A stretch of DNA of 64,000 nucleotides from Shewanella baltica (GTDB lineage: Bacteria > Pseudomonadota > Gammaproteobacteria > Enterobacterales > Shewanellaceae). The stretch is taken from positions 1,302,001 to 1,366,000 of the forward strand of contig NZ_UGYM01000002.1 of NCBI RefSeq assembly GCF_900456975.1. Direction: 5' to 3'. Position numbers and translations under genes: made by a program. Below the pieces are notes generated by a model. It did not search any database and had not been told where the DNA came from. It saw nothing but the letters and a program-made list of their open reading frames with translations. Below, piece after piece: positions 50,501-58,008 of this stretch (positions are counted from its first letter, which is position 1; every line of letters starts with the position of its first letter).

Positions 50501-50822
50501 AGATGACGATAATCAGCGCGCCATCGGGTTGGGAGAACGAATATAGGGTATCTATGCCTTTGATTTCGGAGATCACTTGCTCCGCAGGCAAGGTGACTAA
50601 GTTTTCAACTTCGGTAGGTGTCGCGCCGGGAAAAGGAATAAACACGTCGGCAAAGGTGACATCAATTTGCGGCTCTTCTTCCTTTGGCGTCACCAAAATA
50701 GCAAATAAGCCGAGTAAGAGTCCGAGAAGCGCTAATAGCGGCGTGATGGCGCTATTTTGGAAGGCGGCGGCAATTCGACCGGAAATCCCAAGTGTGGTCT
50801 GTGGTACTGGAGCATGTTTCAT
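47580..50822 (-). CDS. RND-family efflux pump (HAE1-like inner-membrane permease)
   Basis: A 1080-aa permease with 12 helices and two large periplasmic loops. Helix 4 has the Asp-Asp proton relay in GILVDDAIVVVENIHRHM, typical of the hydrophobe/amphiphile type rather than metal pumps. Also seen are VNLPAEQ-like NLVTLPAEQVISEIKG and the helix 10-12 block IALAGIIVRNSILLVDFIN. It exports small molecules with the adaptor encoded just upstream (36-base gap). No outer-membrane channel gene is in the operon; TolC may serve. The substrate is unknown. Confidence 0.93.
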   Translation of the reverse strand: MKHAPVPQTTLGISGRIAAAFQNSAITPLLALLGLLLGLFAILVTPKEEEPQIDVTFADVFIPFPGATPTEVENLVTLPAEQVISEIKGIDTLYSFSQPDGALIIVIFKVGVARNDAIVSLYNQIYSNMDKLPRGAGVGDPLIKPRGIDDVPIVSLTLWSKDRQVSAEQLTHVALGLETEIKRIPGTREIYTVGQHDMVANIRIDPAKMNSFNLTYDKLRQSLNDNNMVSMPASLVQGNQEIKVQAGQFLQSIDDLKQLVVGVYQNKQGKHIPIYLADIAEISLKSDIPKQSVWHADKTDIYPAVTIAIGKQAGQNAVDIADSVIERIAKVDNVLIPANVEVTVSRNYGETAADKSNTLILKLIFATSAVVVLVFLTMGARESLVVGVAIIITLAITLFASWAWGFTLNRVSLFALIFSIGILVDDAIVVVENIHRHMALGKKSFSELIPVAVDEVGGPTILATFTVIAALLPMAFVSGLMGPYMSPIPINASMGMLISLVVAFVVTPWLSRKLLKHNDKHDSAQASHEDEAETKMVRLFTHLIGPFLLGKNARKARMGLAAGVFVLIGIAVALPLGQLVVLKMLPFDNKSEFQVMVDMPEGTPVEQTQRVLQDLSRYLTTVPEVEHLQLYAGTNAPMNFNGLVRHYFLRHSQELGDIQVNLVDKKHRKRDSHTIAVSVRDELQQIGEQYQANIKVVEVPPGPPVWSPLVAEVYGPSPAIREQAAYEMQALFHETKDVVDIDIFLPAAQQKWQVMIDRSKASLMAVPYSNIVDLIATSVGGKDVSYLHQAQQKQPIPIRLQLNEGAKVDLEQVLNMKLLSQTGQSVPVSELVTIKRGKIDAPIIHKNMIPMIMVVADMSGPLDSPLYGMFDMAGKIDGADGLGFDQHYIHQPTGLDSVAVLWDGEWKITYETFRDMGIAYAVGMIAIYLLVVAQFRSYLVPLIIMAPIPLTVIGVMPGHALLGAQFTATSMIGMIALAGIIVRNSILLVDFINQETASGVPFERAVIHSGAVRAKPIMLTALAAMIGALFILDDPIFNGLAISLIFGIFISTILTLVVIPVLYYTAMKNRMNTVQIQTQN

Positions 50823-50858
50823 AAAACAACCTCGACAAAACTTAAGTCGCTAGGGAAT

Positions 50859-51884
50859 TTATTGCTTTTTGTTGAGCAACACTTGGTAGGCATCAACGGC
50901 AACCTTGTCGCCCGACTTAAGGCCCGCCAGCACTTCGACCTCGCCATCTAAGGGACTAGCGACACGGACTTGGGTGAGTACAAATTCTTCGCCCTTTTTA
51001 AGGTAAACGCTGCTCAGTTCGTTCATTGTCAGTAGCGCAGAGGTGGGCAATTGGATTTTTTCTCGCTCGCCATTTTTAAAGGAAGCCTTTGCCCAAGTAC
51101 CGGGTTGAAGATTCGCTTCATTTTCAGGCAGATTAATGCGCACTTGGTAACTATGGCTGACGGGATCGGCAAAACTAAAAATAGTGAGATCCTTTGAGGT
51201 TAACTCGCGGCCATCACTTAAACGGACGAGGAATTCGGGGGCGTTTTTCAGTTGGTTGATGTAACGCTGTGGCACTTGGGTAATGGCGCGCATTTGGCTC
51301 GCGGAAAACCCTGAAAGTAGTGCTTGTCCTGGGCTCACGGTTTCGCCCAGTTCGACAAAACGTTCTGTGACTACACCACTAAAAGGCGCTGATACCACAG
51401 TGTATTTTAAGGATTCGCTGGCTTTGATGACGCGGGCTTGCGCTGCGGTTACGGCTTGCTCTGTGGCCTTAGCATTGGCGGTGGCTTCATCCATCGCGCC
51501 CTTAGAAATCGCGCCTTGGGGGAATAACTCTTTATAACGTTTGTATTGCGCCTGTGCTTCAACATTCAAGGCTCTGGCTTTAGCTAAATCGGCCTCAAAG
51601 CTTGCCAGTTCAGCGCCTTGTTCTTTACTGGTGATCTCCAGTAGGGCGGCTCCTTCGGGGACAACATCGTTAACATCGTAGTTGAGTTTGACGATACGAC
51701 CAGAGGTCTGCGCTGACACAGTCGCCGCTTTTACTGCTTCTATGGTGGCATCTAAGGTGACCCAATTGGCGTAGGGTTTAGTTAAGACTTCGATGGTTTC
51801 GACTGAGGCAGCCTGAACTTGAGTACTGGCAAGCGCCAGCAGTAAGAAAAGAACGCGAGAAATTGACGTCATAATTAATATCAT
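50859..51884 (-). CDS. RND efflux periplasmic adaptor (membrane fusion protein)
   Basis: A 341-aa adaptor. A signal peptide (RVLFLLLALASTQVQAA) is followed by a barrel-sandwich domain (GRIVKLNYDVNDVVPEGAAL), a long helical hairpin (about residues 80-150) and beta-barrel domains (SAPFSGVVTERFVELGETVSPGQ). It links the RND pump to an outer-membrane channel. First gene of the adaptor-pump-DUF2892-rhodanese group. An ATG four codons further in (51872) is an alternative start. Confidence 0.92.
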   Translation of the reverse strand: MILIMTSISRVLFLLLALASTQVQAASVETIEVLTKPYANWVTLDATIEAVKAATVSAQTSGRIVKLNYDVNDVVPEGAALLEITSKEQGAELASFEADLAKARALNVEAQAQYKRYKELFPQGAISKGAMDEATANAKATEQAVTAAQARVIKASESLKYTVVSAPFSGVVTERFVELGETVSPGQALLSGFSASQMRAITQVPQRYINQLKNAPEFLVRLSDGRELTSKDLTIFSFADPVSHSYQVRINLPENEANLQPGTWAKASFKNGEREKIQLPTSALLTMNELSSVYLKKGEEFVLTQVRVASPLDGEVEVLAGLKSGDKVAVDAYQVLLNKKQ

Positions 51885-52043
51885 CCCAGATGTAATTCAT
51901 GAGTAAATTCTAATGGAGTTGTTTTCAATAGGCAATCAATATTTATTAGAAAAATTTAATATAGTGTATTTCCCTAATTTAGGAATAAGGCCCATAAGTG
52001 CCTTATTCCCATCGTTTCAGTGAGTTCTGACTAAGCCTAAGAT

Positions 52044-52760
52044 TTAGTCATTTAAATAGTAGGTGAGTGTGGACACAATGCGAATTTGTTTAATGTAAGG
52101 CGTGCTGTTATCGCGATCCGAAATAGTAAACTGGCCTTGGCTAGCGGTTTTAATTTTTCCGAGGCGAGAATCTGAATCCTTAGCAAATTTTTCCGCTACT
52201 TCACGAGCATTTTGAGTGGCTTCTTGTACCATCATAGGTTTGACTGAATTGAGATCGGTAAACAGGAATTCGGTGCGATTGTCATACTCTTGGCTGGCGA
52301 TCGCTATGCCTTCCTTCACTAAGCTAATCATCTGCTTACGAGTATTGAGCATTAAATCAATCTGCGGGGTATAAACCGATAGGTTCACCTTTGCCGAGTA
52401 ACGGTATCTGACGTTGGGGTCGACATAACCTTGTGCTTGGCGATCTTCAATTGAAGGTAATGAAATCGTAATTTCGCTATCGCTAAAGCCTTGTTCCTTT
52501 AAAAACGCCACGACGCGGTCGGTTTTTTGCTGAACCGTCTCGTAGAGTTTAGGCAGATTATTATCGACCTCAGTGAAATTGATTGGCCAAATTGCCACGT
52601 TGGCTTTGACTTCTTTTTCCGCTAAGCCCTTGACTGTCACTGTGCGTTCCATGGCTTTCATCTGCAATAACGCTGTGCTTGCTGTCTGTCCAACATACAC
52701 AAGCCCAGCACAAAGGAAACCGCCCAGCAGCAGGGCAGGAAGGATGTTATTTTTTTCCAT
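52044..52760 (-). CDS. SIMPL-domain (DUF541) periplasmic protein
   Basis: A 238-aa protein with an N-terminal membrane anchor or signal (ILPALLLGGFLCAGLVYVG) and one SIMPL/DUF541 domain, like E. coli YggE (MERTVTVKGLAEKEVKANVA, SEITISLPSIED). YggE-like proteins are linked to oxidative stress tolerance and can form large oligomers. A hairpin at 51982-52009 lies between this gene and the adaptor gene, but without a T run. Confidence 0.87.
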   Translation of the reverse strand: MEKNNILPALLLGGFLCAGLVYVGQTASTALLQMKAMERTVTVKGLAEKEVKANVAIWPINFTEVDNNLPKLYETVQQKTDRVVAFLKEQGFSDSEITISLPSIEDRQAQGYVDPNVRYRYSAKVNLSVYTPQIDLMLNTRKQMISLVKEGIAIASQEYDNRTEFLFTDLNSVKPMMVQEATQNAREVAEKFAKDSDSRLGKIKTASQGQFTISDRDNSTPYIKQIRIVSTLTYYLND

Positions 52761-52906
52761 AAAAAGAATCTCTTGATTAGATAAACTCAGCCTACGATAC
52801 CCAATAAACCTAAGTCATGCACTGGGTTTATTCGGGATAGATGCCGCTTAAGATTTGAGGGAGACAAGTTGGCGATATCAGCTTGATGTCGCTTTATTGA
52901 GACGGG

Positions 52907-53293
52907 CTATTTTTCCGGAGGAATAACACTTGGCTGCCATAATTCGACTTTATTGCCGTCGGGATCGATAAACCAGCCAAAGCGGCCAAACTCTGAATCT
53001 TCAATGCCACCCACGAGCTGACCACCACCTTGTTCGACCTGTGTGAGCGCTTGGGCCAGATCATCAACGATAAAGTTAAACATAAAGCTCTTATCTGAAG
53101 GCGCAAAATAGTCAGTGCTATGGGCGAAGGGCGTCCAAACATGGTAGCCGAGTGTCGCTTTATCTGTGTGATAAAACGCCGCGCCGCCCCAGTTTTCAAT
53201 GGGGACCTGAAGATGGGTTTTATACCAAGTTGCCAAGGTAACGGGATCTGCACTTTTAAAGAAAATTCCACCGAGTCCAATGACTTTAGCCAT
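52907..53293 (-). CDS. VOC-family (glyoxalase-like) protein
   Basis: A 128-aa metal-enzyme-like fold of the VOC family (GLGGIFFKSADPVTLATWYKT ... GQLVGGIEDSEFGRFGWFIDPDGNKVELWQP). The repeated beta-alpha-beta-beta-beta pattern and the Glu near the end (NKVELW) fit glyoxalase/dioxygenase relatives. The start MAKVIGLGG at 53293 is the family start; an upstream ATG at 53365 would add 24 unlike residues. No clear ribosome site. Substrate unknown. Confidence 0.84.
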   Translation of the reverse strand: MAKVIGLGGIFFKSADPVTLATWYKTHLQVPIENWGGAAFYHTDKATLGYHVWTPFAHSTDYFAPSDKSFMFNFIVDDLAQALTQVEQGGGQLVGGIEDSEFGRFGWFIDPDGNKVELWQPSVIPPEK

Positions 53294-53352
53294 AGCCGTA
53301 GCTGCGTTTACAGGAGTATGAATTAACTTTAGGCAATAAATGCTTAAGATAC

Positions 53353-53379
53353 AAAAAAGCCGCAAAAAATGCGGCTTTT
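53353..53379 (-). terminator. terminator after fadL
   Basis: On the minus strand AAAAGCCGCA pairs with TGCGGCTTTT across TTTTT, followed by Ts. It lies 18 bases after the fadL stop, inside the possible leader of the VOC gene. Confidence 0.88.
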
Positions 53380-53396
53380 GGGGTTAAGCATTTAGC

Positions 53397-54713
53397 TTAG
53401 AATTGATAGCTGTATTGAACTGAGTAGTACATACCGCTTGATTCAGTAATTGCATTCACAGGGCCAGCGATTGCGCTGTTTTCGATCAGGTGAACTTTTT
53501 CACCTTTAATATAAGCGATACCAAAGTCAACGGTGTTTTGTGGGTTGATGTGGTAGCTCATACCCGCTGTATACCAGTTACGGTCAGAGTCTGGGAATGA
53601 AATTGAGCTAATTTCGTCCACAACACCTTGGTCATGCATATAACCTGCACGAACGGTGAATTGTTCGTTGATAGTATAAGTACCACCTAGGCTGAATAAC
53701 CATGAATCTTTCCATTGGTATTCTTTCAGGGCAACGTCGCCAGCTTGCAGTTGAGTACCCGCACCCGCTTGACCTGGAATAATAGTGGCGACGCCATCTT
53801 TAGCGGTGATTTGATCAAAGTTGCCCCACTGGGTGTACTGCGCTGTATAGTGCACTGCAAACTTAGTAGTGAGCTGATGGAAACCTGCAACTTGGAAAAT
53901 ATCGGCTAGTGGTACGTCTAAGCTGTCAAAGCTGGTCGCTAGGGCTGTTTTTGAACCTAAACCAACGGCAGATAAATCTTTAGTGCTGATCGTGTTGATA
54001 TCACCTTTAACATTCACTGTTGGGCTGAAACGATAGCTGATACCGAAACGGTTATCTTTATCTAGCTCAATAGTGGCACCCACTATACCACCGAAGGCCC
54101 AGCCGTCAGCGTCGACGTCAACCAAAGGCGTAGTGCCCATGTTACGGGTTAAACGACCTTCACCGTAGATGGCATCCACACCCGCACCGATACTGAACAT
54201 TTCATTAATACGGTATGAAAGGCTGGCGTTAAAGTTAACCGTTGTGACTTCTGTTTCGCCGAGTAAATCATAAGGTGCTGGTGAGTTTGCAGGTAAACTC
54301 TTTGAAAGTGAGCTGGCATCGGTACCGGTACCAAAGTTAGAAAACGCAGCAAAGCCCACGGCGAACTTATCGTCGATTGGGTGGATGTAGAAAATATTAG
54401 GGATAATTTTAGAGCTACCCGCATCATCGATGCTGCCTAAGTCAACGGCACCACCGGCAAAGTTAACGTCTTTAACATCAACAGTAATATCGGCATAAGT
54501 TAAGCCGAATGAGATCGCATCTTTATCGAATAATGCCATAGCAGCAGGGTTACGTGATAACACAGAAGCGTTATCGGCAATAACCGCATCACCAGCAAAT
54601 GCACGGCCCATACCTGTGGCTGATTGACTGTTGAGTTGAAAACCTGAAGCTAAGGTTTGAGTACTTGCTAATGCGACAGAAACGGCAATGAGTGTCTTGT
54701 TGAATGTTTTCAT
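53397..54713 (-). CDS. fadL: outer-membrane long-chain fatty acid transporter FadL
   Basis: A 438-aa outer-membrane barrel of the FadL family. The signal peptide ends at TQTLASGFQ; the mature N-terminus (GFQLNSQSATGMGRAFAGDAV) forms the hatch, and the NPA motif is in LSRNPAAMALF. It lets long-chain fatty acids or other hydrophobic molecules into the periplasm. The C-terminal Phe (SYQF) fits outer-membrane insertion. Two FadR-like sites lie 110-210 bases upstream, pointing to control by fatty acids. It has its own terminator. Confidence 0.95.
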   Translation of the reverse strand: MKTFNKTLIAVSVALASTQTLASGFQLNSQSATGMGRAFAGDAVIADNASVLSRNPAAMALFDKDAISFGLTYADITVDVKDVNFAGGAVDLGSIDDAGSSKIIPNIFYIHPIDDKFAVGFAAFSNFGTGTDASSLSKSLPANSPAPYDLLGETEVTTVNFNASLSYRINEMFSIGAGVDAIYGEGRLTRNMGTTPLVDVDADGWAFGGIVGATIELDKDNRFGISYRFSPTVNVKGDINTISTKDLSAVGLGSKTALATSFDSLDVPLADIFQVAGFHQLTTKFAVHYTAQYTQWGNFDQITAKDGVATIIPGQAGAGTQLQAGDVALKEYQWKDSWLFSLGGTYTINEQFTVRAGYMHDQGVVDEISSISFPDSDRNWYTAGMSYHINPQNTVDFGIAYIKGEKVHLIENSAIAGPVNAITESSGMYYSVQYSYQF

Positions 54714-54825
54714 TATAATTCTCTCTATTTTTTATAAGTATTGGATTTTTATTCGGTCCTAGTCAGCCGAAAGTCTTTAAATCCATTTATTAGTCTTCGG
54801 CATCTTATGGACTGAACCTAACCTC

Positions 54826-54842
54826 AACAAGTCCGACCAGAT
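54826..54842. promoter_or_regulatory. FadR-like operator upstream of fadL, site 1
   Basis: On the minus strand the site reads ATCTGGTCGGACTTGTT, very close to the FadR pattern CTGGTCnGACCnGTT with the GTCnGAC core. It lies 113 bases upstream of the fadL start. In E. coli FadR represses fadL when acyl-CoA is low. Binding here is inferred. Confidence 0.7.
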
Positions 54843-54907
54843 GTGAAAATTGTTAATTTTCAGTTAATTAAAAACCTTTAAAACAGAGGTTGAACTTTAG
54901 TACGCTT

Positions 54908-54924
54908 GAATGGTCTGGCCAGAT
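54908..54924. promoter_or_regulatory. FadR-like operator upstream of fadL, site 2
   Basis: The minus strand reads ATCTGGCCAGACCATTC, with TGG-N3-GACC matching the FadR pattern but one core change (GCC for GTC). It is 82 bases beyond site 1. Weaker than site 1. Confidence 0.55.
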
Positions 54925-55018
54925 GCTTGATATGAAGGGCTTTGGGTTTAACGGTAGGTTTCAATTGACGTTAACGGTTTGTAATTGTGTGTTGAGTATT
55001 TAAAAGGATACAAAATGT

Positions 55019-55045
55019 AAAAAGCGCACAAGTGTGCGCTTTTTA
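55019..55045. terminator. bidirectional terminator after putP
   Basis: AAAAAGCGCAC pairs with GTGCGCTTTTT across AAGT. T runs occur on both strands; the minus strand use is 22 bases after the putP stop. Confidence 0.85.
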
Positions 55046-55066
55046 AGTTATACAAGCGTGTCAAAA

Positions 55067-56518
55067 CTAGAGTGCAGACTTAAATTGTTCGAACTCTGTT
55101 GTTACATTTTCACTCGGTGCAGACAATTTGCTCACCAAAATACCGGCAAATGTGGCAAATACAAATCCTGGCAGGATTTCGTATAACTCGAAAATCCCTC
55201 CCGTAAGTTGCTTCCAAATCACGACTGTTAATGCGCCGACAATAATAGTGGCGATGGCACCATTACGGCTGTATTGCTTCCAAAATAGCGATAACAAGAC
55301 CACAGGACCAAAGGCCGCACCAAAGCCTGCCCAAGCATAACTCACAAGGCTTAATACACTGCTTTCAGGATTGAGGGCAATGATGCCTGCGATCACGGCA
55401 ATCGCCAGCACGCCCATGCGACCGACCATCATCAACTCGCGATCATCCGCTTGAGGGCGTAACCATTTACGGTAGAAATCTTCAGTGATCACGCTTGAGC
55501 ACACCAGCAACTGTGAATCGATAGTGCTCATGATGGCCGACAAAATGGCCGCAATAAGTAGACCCCCAATCCAAGGATTAAACGCGGCTTGGGCTAAATG
55601 AATAAATACCGTTTCTGAATTCGCTAGTGGGGCGTTAGCGAAATACAGAGAACCGGCAATACCTGTGGCTAAAGCGCCAATTAAAGATAAGACCATCCAG
55701 CTCATGGCAATACGGCGCGATAAGGGCAGGGCATCGGCACTGCCTATCGCCATAAAGCGCGACAAAATATGCGGCTGACCAAAATAGCCAAGACCCCATG
55801 CGAGTAAAGACAACATGCCTATCACTGTGGTTTTGTCGCTGACCAAGGCTAACATCGCAGGATCGATAGTTTCAATTCCGGCGTGGCTTTCAGGATGAGA
55901 GAAAACGGCAAAGGGGACGATTAAGAGGGCGACAAGCATCAAACAGCCTTGAAAGAAGTCTGTCCAACACACAGCAAAGAAGCCACCAATAAAGGTATAA
56001 CCGACTATGATGGCTGAGCCAATCACCAGCGCCACTGTGTAATCGAGACCAAAGACTTTTTCAAATAGAATCGCGCCACCGACCATGCCTGAGGAAGCAT
56101 AGAAAGTGAAAAACACTAAAATAGTGATTGCGGAGACGAGCTTGAGATAGCCCTGGGTATCGTGGAAACGTTTCTCGAAGAAATCCGGTAAGGTGAGGGC
56201 GTTATCGGCGAGTTGAGTGTAAATACGCAGTCGTCTGGCGACAAATAGCCAGTTTAGCCAAGCGCCAAAAATTAATCCTATGCCAATCCAAGCTTCACCT
56301 AAGCCGCCTAAGTAAACTGCGCCGGGTAAACCCAGTAACAGCCAACCTGACATATCGGATGCACCCACACTGAGTGCGGTCACAGCGGGGCCCATTTTGC
56401 GGCCACCTAAAATATAATCATCAACAGTATCGGTAGCACGGTAAGCCCAAAAACCTATGCCCATCATCAATACTAAGTAACCAACAAATGTGATTAAAAT
56501 CGGGGTTTCAATCGTCAT
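55067..56518 (-). CDS. putP: sodium/proline symporter
   Basis: A 483-aa inner-membrane symporter of the SSS family that takes up proline with sodium. It has about 12-13 helices. The segments DDYILGGRKMGPAVTALS and SGWLLLGLPGAVYLGGL closely match E. coli PutP. The start at 56518 (MTIETPILITF) matches the family and has AAGG upstream; an in-frame ATG 14 codons earlier is less likely. No proline dehydrogenase gene is near in this window. Confidence 0.93.
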   Translation of the reverse strand: MTIETPILITFVGYLVLMMGIGFWAYRATDTVDDYILGGRKMGPAVTALSVGASDMSGWLLLGLPGAVYLGGLGEAWIGIGLIFGAWLNWLFVARRLRIYTQLADNALTLPDFFEKRFHDTQGYLKLVSAITILVFFTFYASSGMVGGAILFEKVFGLDYTVALVIGSAIIVGYTFIGGFFAVCWTDFFQGCLMLVALLIVPFAVFSHPESHAGIETIDPAMLALVSDKTTVIGMLSLLAWGLGYFGQPHILSRFMAIGSADALPLSRRIAMSWMVLSLIGALATGIAGSLYFANAPLANSETVFIHLAQAAFNPWIGGLLIAAILSAIMSTIDSQLLVCSSVITEDFYRKWLRPQADDRELMMVGRMGVLAIAVIAGIIALNPESSVLSLVSYAWAGFGAAFGPVVLLSLFWKQYSRNGAIATIIVGALTVVIWKQLTGGIFELYEILPGFVFATFAGILVSKLSAPSENVTTEFEQFKSAL

Positions 56519-56611
56519 CTTGCCTTTTCCCATCTTGTTATTATTAAAAGTGGCAAGCATGCTACCAGATGTTTGAACAATCGCCCATTAGCAGATAGAA
56601 GTGTGATTAAA

Positions 56612-56647
56612 ATCTAACCTCCGATCGCGTGAAAATATCGGAGGTTA
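56612..56647 (-). terminator. likely terminator after the anti-sigma-like gene
   Basis: An 11-bp stem (TAACCTCCGAT / ATCGGAGGTTA) is followed on the minus strand by GATTTTAATC, a weak T run. Confidence 0.55.
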
Positions 56648-56675
56648 ATTTAAAAATAGCCGAGATAAGATCGGG

Positions 56676-57380
56676 TTAGATAAAGGTATTCTTGATTTCG
56701 TCTTTTACATAGCTAAGGTCTGCTTTATCTTCACCTATAAGCAAAATAAACGCATCGGGTGTTTCAAAGCCCATTCCTTGGTATTTGCCATCGGCGAAGG
56801 TTTTGTCTAACACCATACGTTTTTCGAGTGGCACGATAAAGAGTGTGACCTTGCTTTGCTCGCCCTGTAGCACTAAGTGCAGGCTTTTCACCCCTTGAAA
56901 ATCGCAATAGGAGGTGTAATACACTTTGCCCGGTTGTTGGGTGAACTTGGCATTGCCAAAGTCTTTCATCGACGCGAGCTGCGCATTGACCTGATTAAAG
57001 TTGACGTTTTGATCCACCTGTAAGGCAACACCTTCATGGTAGACATGGGCCAGTGCATGTTCGGCTAAATCGATTGGCCCTAAACGTAATAGACTAAAAC
57101 TGATCCCCACCACAAATGCCACCGAGGCCGCCATGGCCACTAAAAAGCCCGTCTGACGGCGGTGTTTATGGTGTTGTTGCAACTGCTGACGCAAAATCAG
57201 TTTATCGGCGAGATCGTCCGCCACCTCTACTTTCAATGCATTTGTCAGTTTGGCATCAAGGTTTTTGAGCTCATTGATTAAGGCTTGGTTTTCTGGCTTA
57301 GCATTAATTTGCGCCAGAAAATCAGCATCTTGATTATGAGGATCTTCATAAGCTTGACGTCTAAATTTAAGCTCATCCAT
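56676..57380 (-). CDS. DUF3379-like membrane protein, probable anti-sigma factor
   Basis: A 234-aa protein with a cytoplasmic N-terminal part (about 1-75), one helix near residues 82-102 (GFLVAMAASVAFVVGISFSLL) and a periplasmic C-terminal domain. It resembles DUF3379. Its start overlaps the stop of the ECF sigma gene by eight bases, which is the usual layout of sigma/anti-sigma pairs; this suggests that it binds the sigma factor at the membrane. That role is inferred; no zinc anti-sigma motif is obvious. Confidence 0.78.
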   Translation of the reverse strand: MDELKFRRQAYEDPHNQDADFLAQINAKPENQALINELKNLDAKLTNALKVEVADDLADKLILRQQLQQHHKHRRQTGFLVAMAASVAFVVGISFSLLRLGPIDLAEHALAHVYHEGVALQVDQNVNFNQVNAQLASMKDFGNAKFTQQPGKVYYTSYCDFQGVKSLHLVLQGEQSKVTLFIVPLEKRMVLDKTFADGKYQGMGFETPDAFILLIGEDKADLSYVKDEIKNTFI

Positions 57381-57936
57381 TGGATTGACCTCTCACATCA
57401 TTCTTCTCAAGAAATTCTTTCAATTGGCTCCTCGCCCGAAATAAACGCGTCATTACGGTGTTGCGATTGAGCTCCATCAGCTCGGCGATTTCGTCACCAC
57501 TAAAACCACCAATCAGCTGCAGTAAGAGTGGCTCGCGGTATTCGATATCCAGCTTGCCAATTTGCCGACGGATCAGGTATTGCTCGGTCTGCTCTTCACT
57601 GCTATTGGAGATATTGTCTTCTAAGGTATCTTGCTCAACGTCGGAATAATCGAACTGTTTACGCTCGAAACGCCGTGCATTCTCACGCCTAAGAATCGTG
57701 ATCAGCCATGCCTTCGCCGCTTTATCATCCTTGAGGGAATCCAAAGAGCGCCACGCCCGCAAGAAGGTTTCTTGGGTAATGTCTTCAGCCACGTGTTTAT
57801 CGCCGCATAACCAGTAGGCGTAGCGGAAGATGTCTGCATGTAGCGCCTTGACTAGGCTGTTGTATCGTCGTTGTTTACTTAGCATGTCAGAAGAGACCGC
57901 GGGCTCGACGGATTTCTTACGCCAGTTAGCAAACAT
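57373..57936 (-). CDS. ECF-type RNA polymerase sigma factor
   Basis: A 187-aa sigma-70-family factor of the extracytoplasmic function type. Region 2 is visible (IFRYAYWLCGDKHVAEDITQETFLRAWR) and region 4 (FSGDEIAELMELNRNTVMTRLFRAR). It directs RNA polymerase to stress genes; the target promoters are unknown. It is coupled to the DUF3379 gene downstream. The gap to batD upstream is only 72 bases and shows no terminator. Confidence 0.92.
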   Translation of the reverse strand: MFANWRKKSVEPAVSSDMLSKQRRYNSLVKALHADIFRYAYWLCGDKHVAEDITQETFLRAWRSLDSLKDDKAAKAWLITILRRENARRFERKQFDYSDVEQDTLEDNISNSSEEQTEQYLIRRQIGKLDIEYREPLLLQLIGGFSGDEIAELMELNRNTVMTRLFRARSQLKEFLEKNDVRGQSNG

Positions 57937-58008
57937 TTTTATTTTTTCGGCTTGTTGGCTGAATGTTTAGCATAGTTGAGCTCGCTTCTCTCTCATTAAA
58001 TCCTTAAT

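Noticed and set aside
51982..52009. Hairpin GGAATAAGG/CCTTATTCC between the SIMPL and adaptor genes
   Set aside because: No T run follows on the minus strand, so it is not called a terminator; it may be a weak one or an operator.
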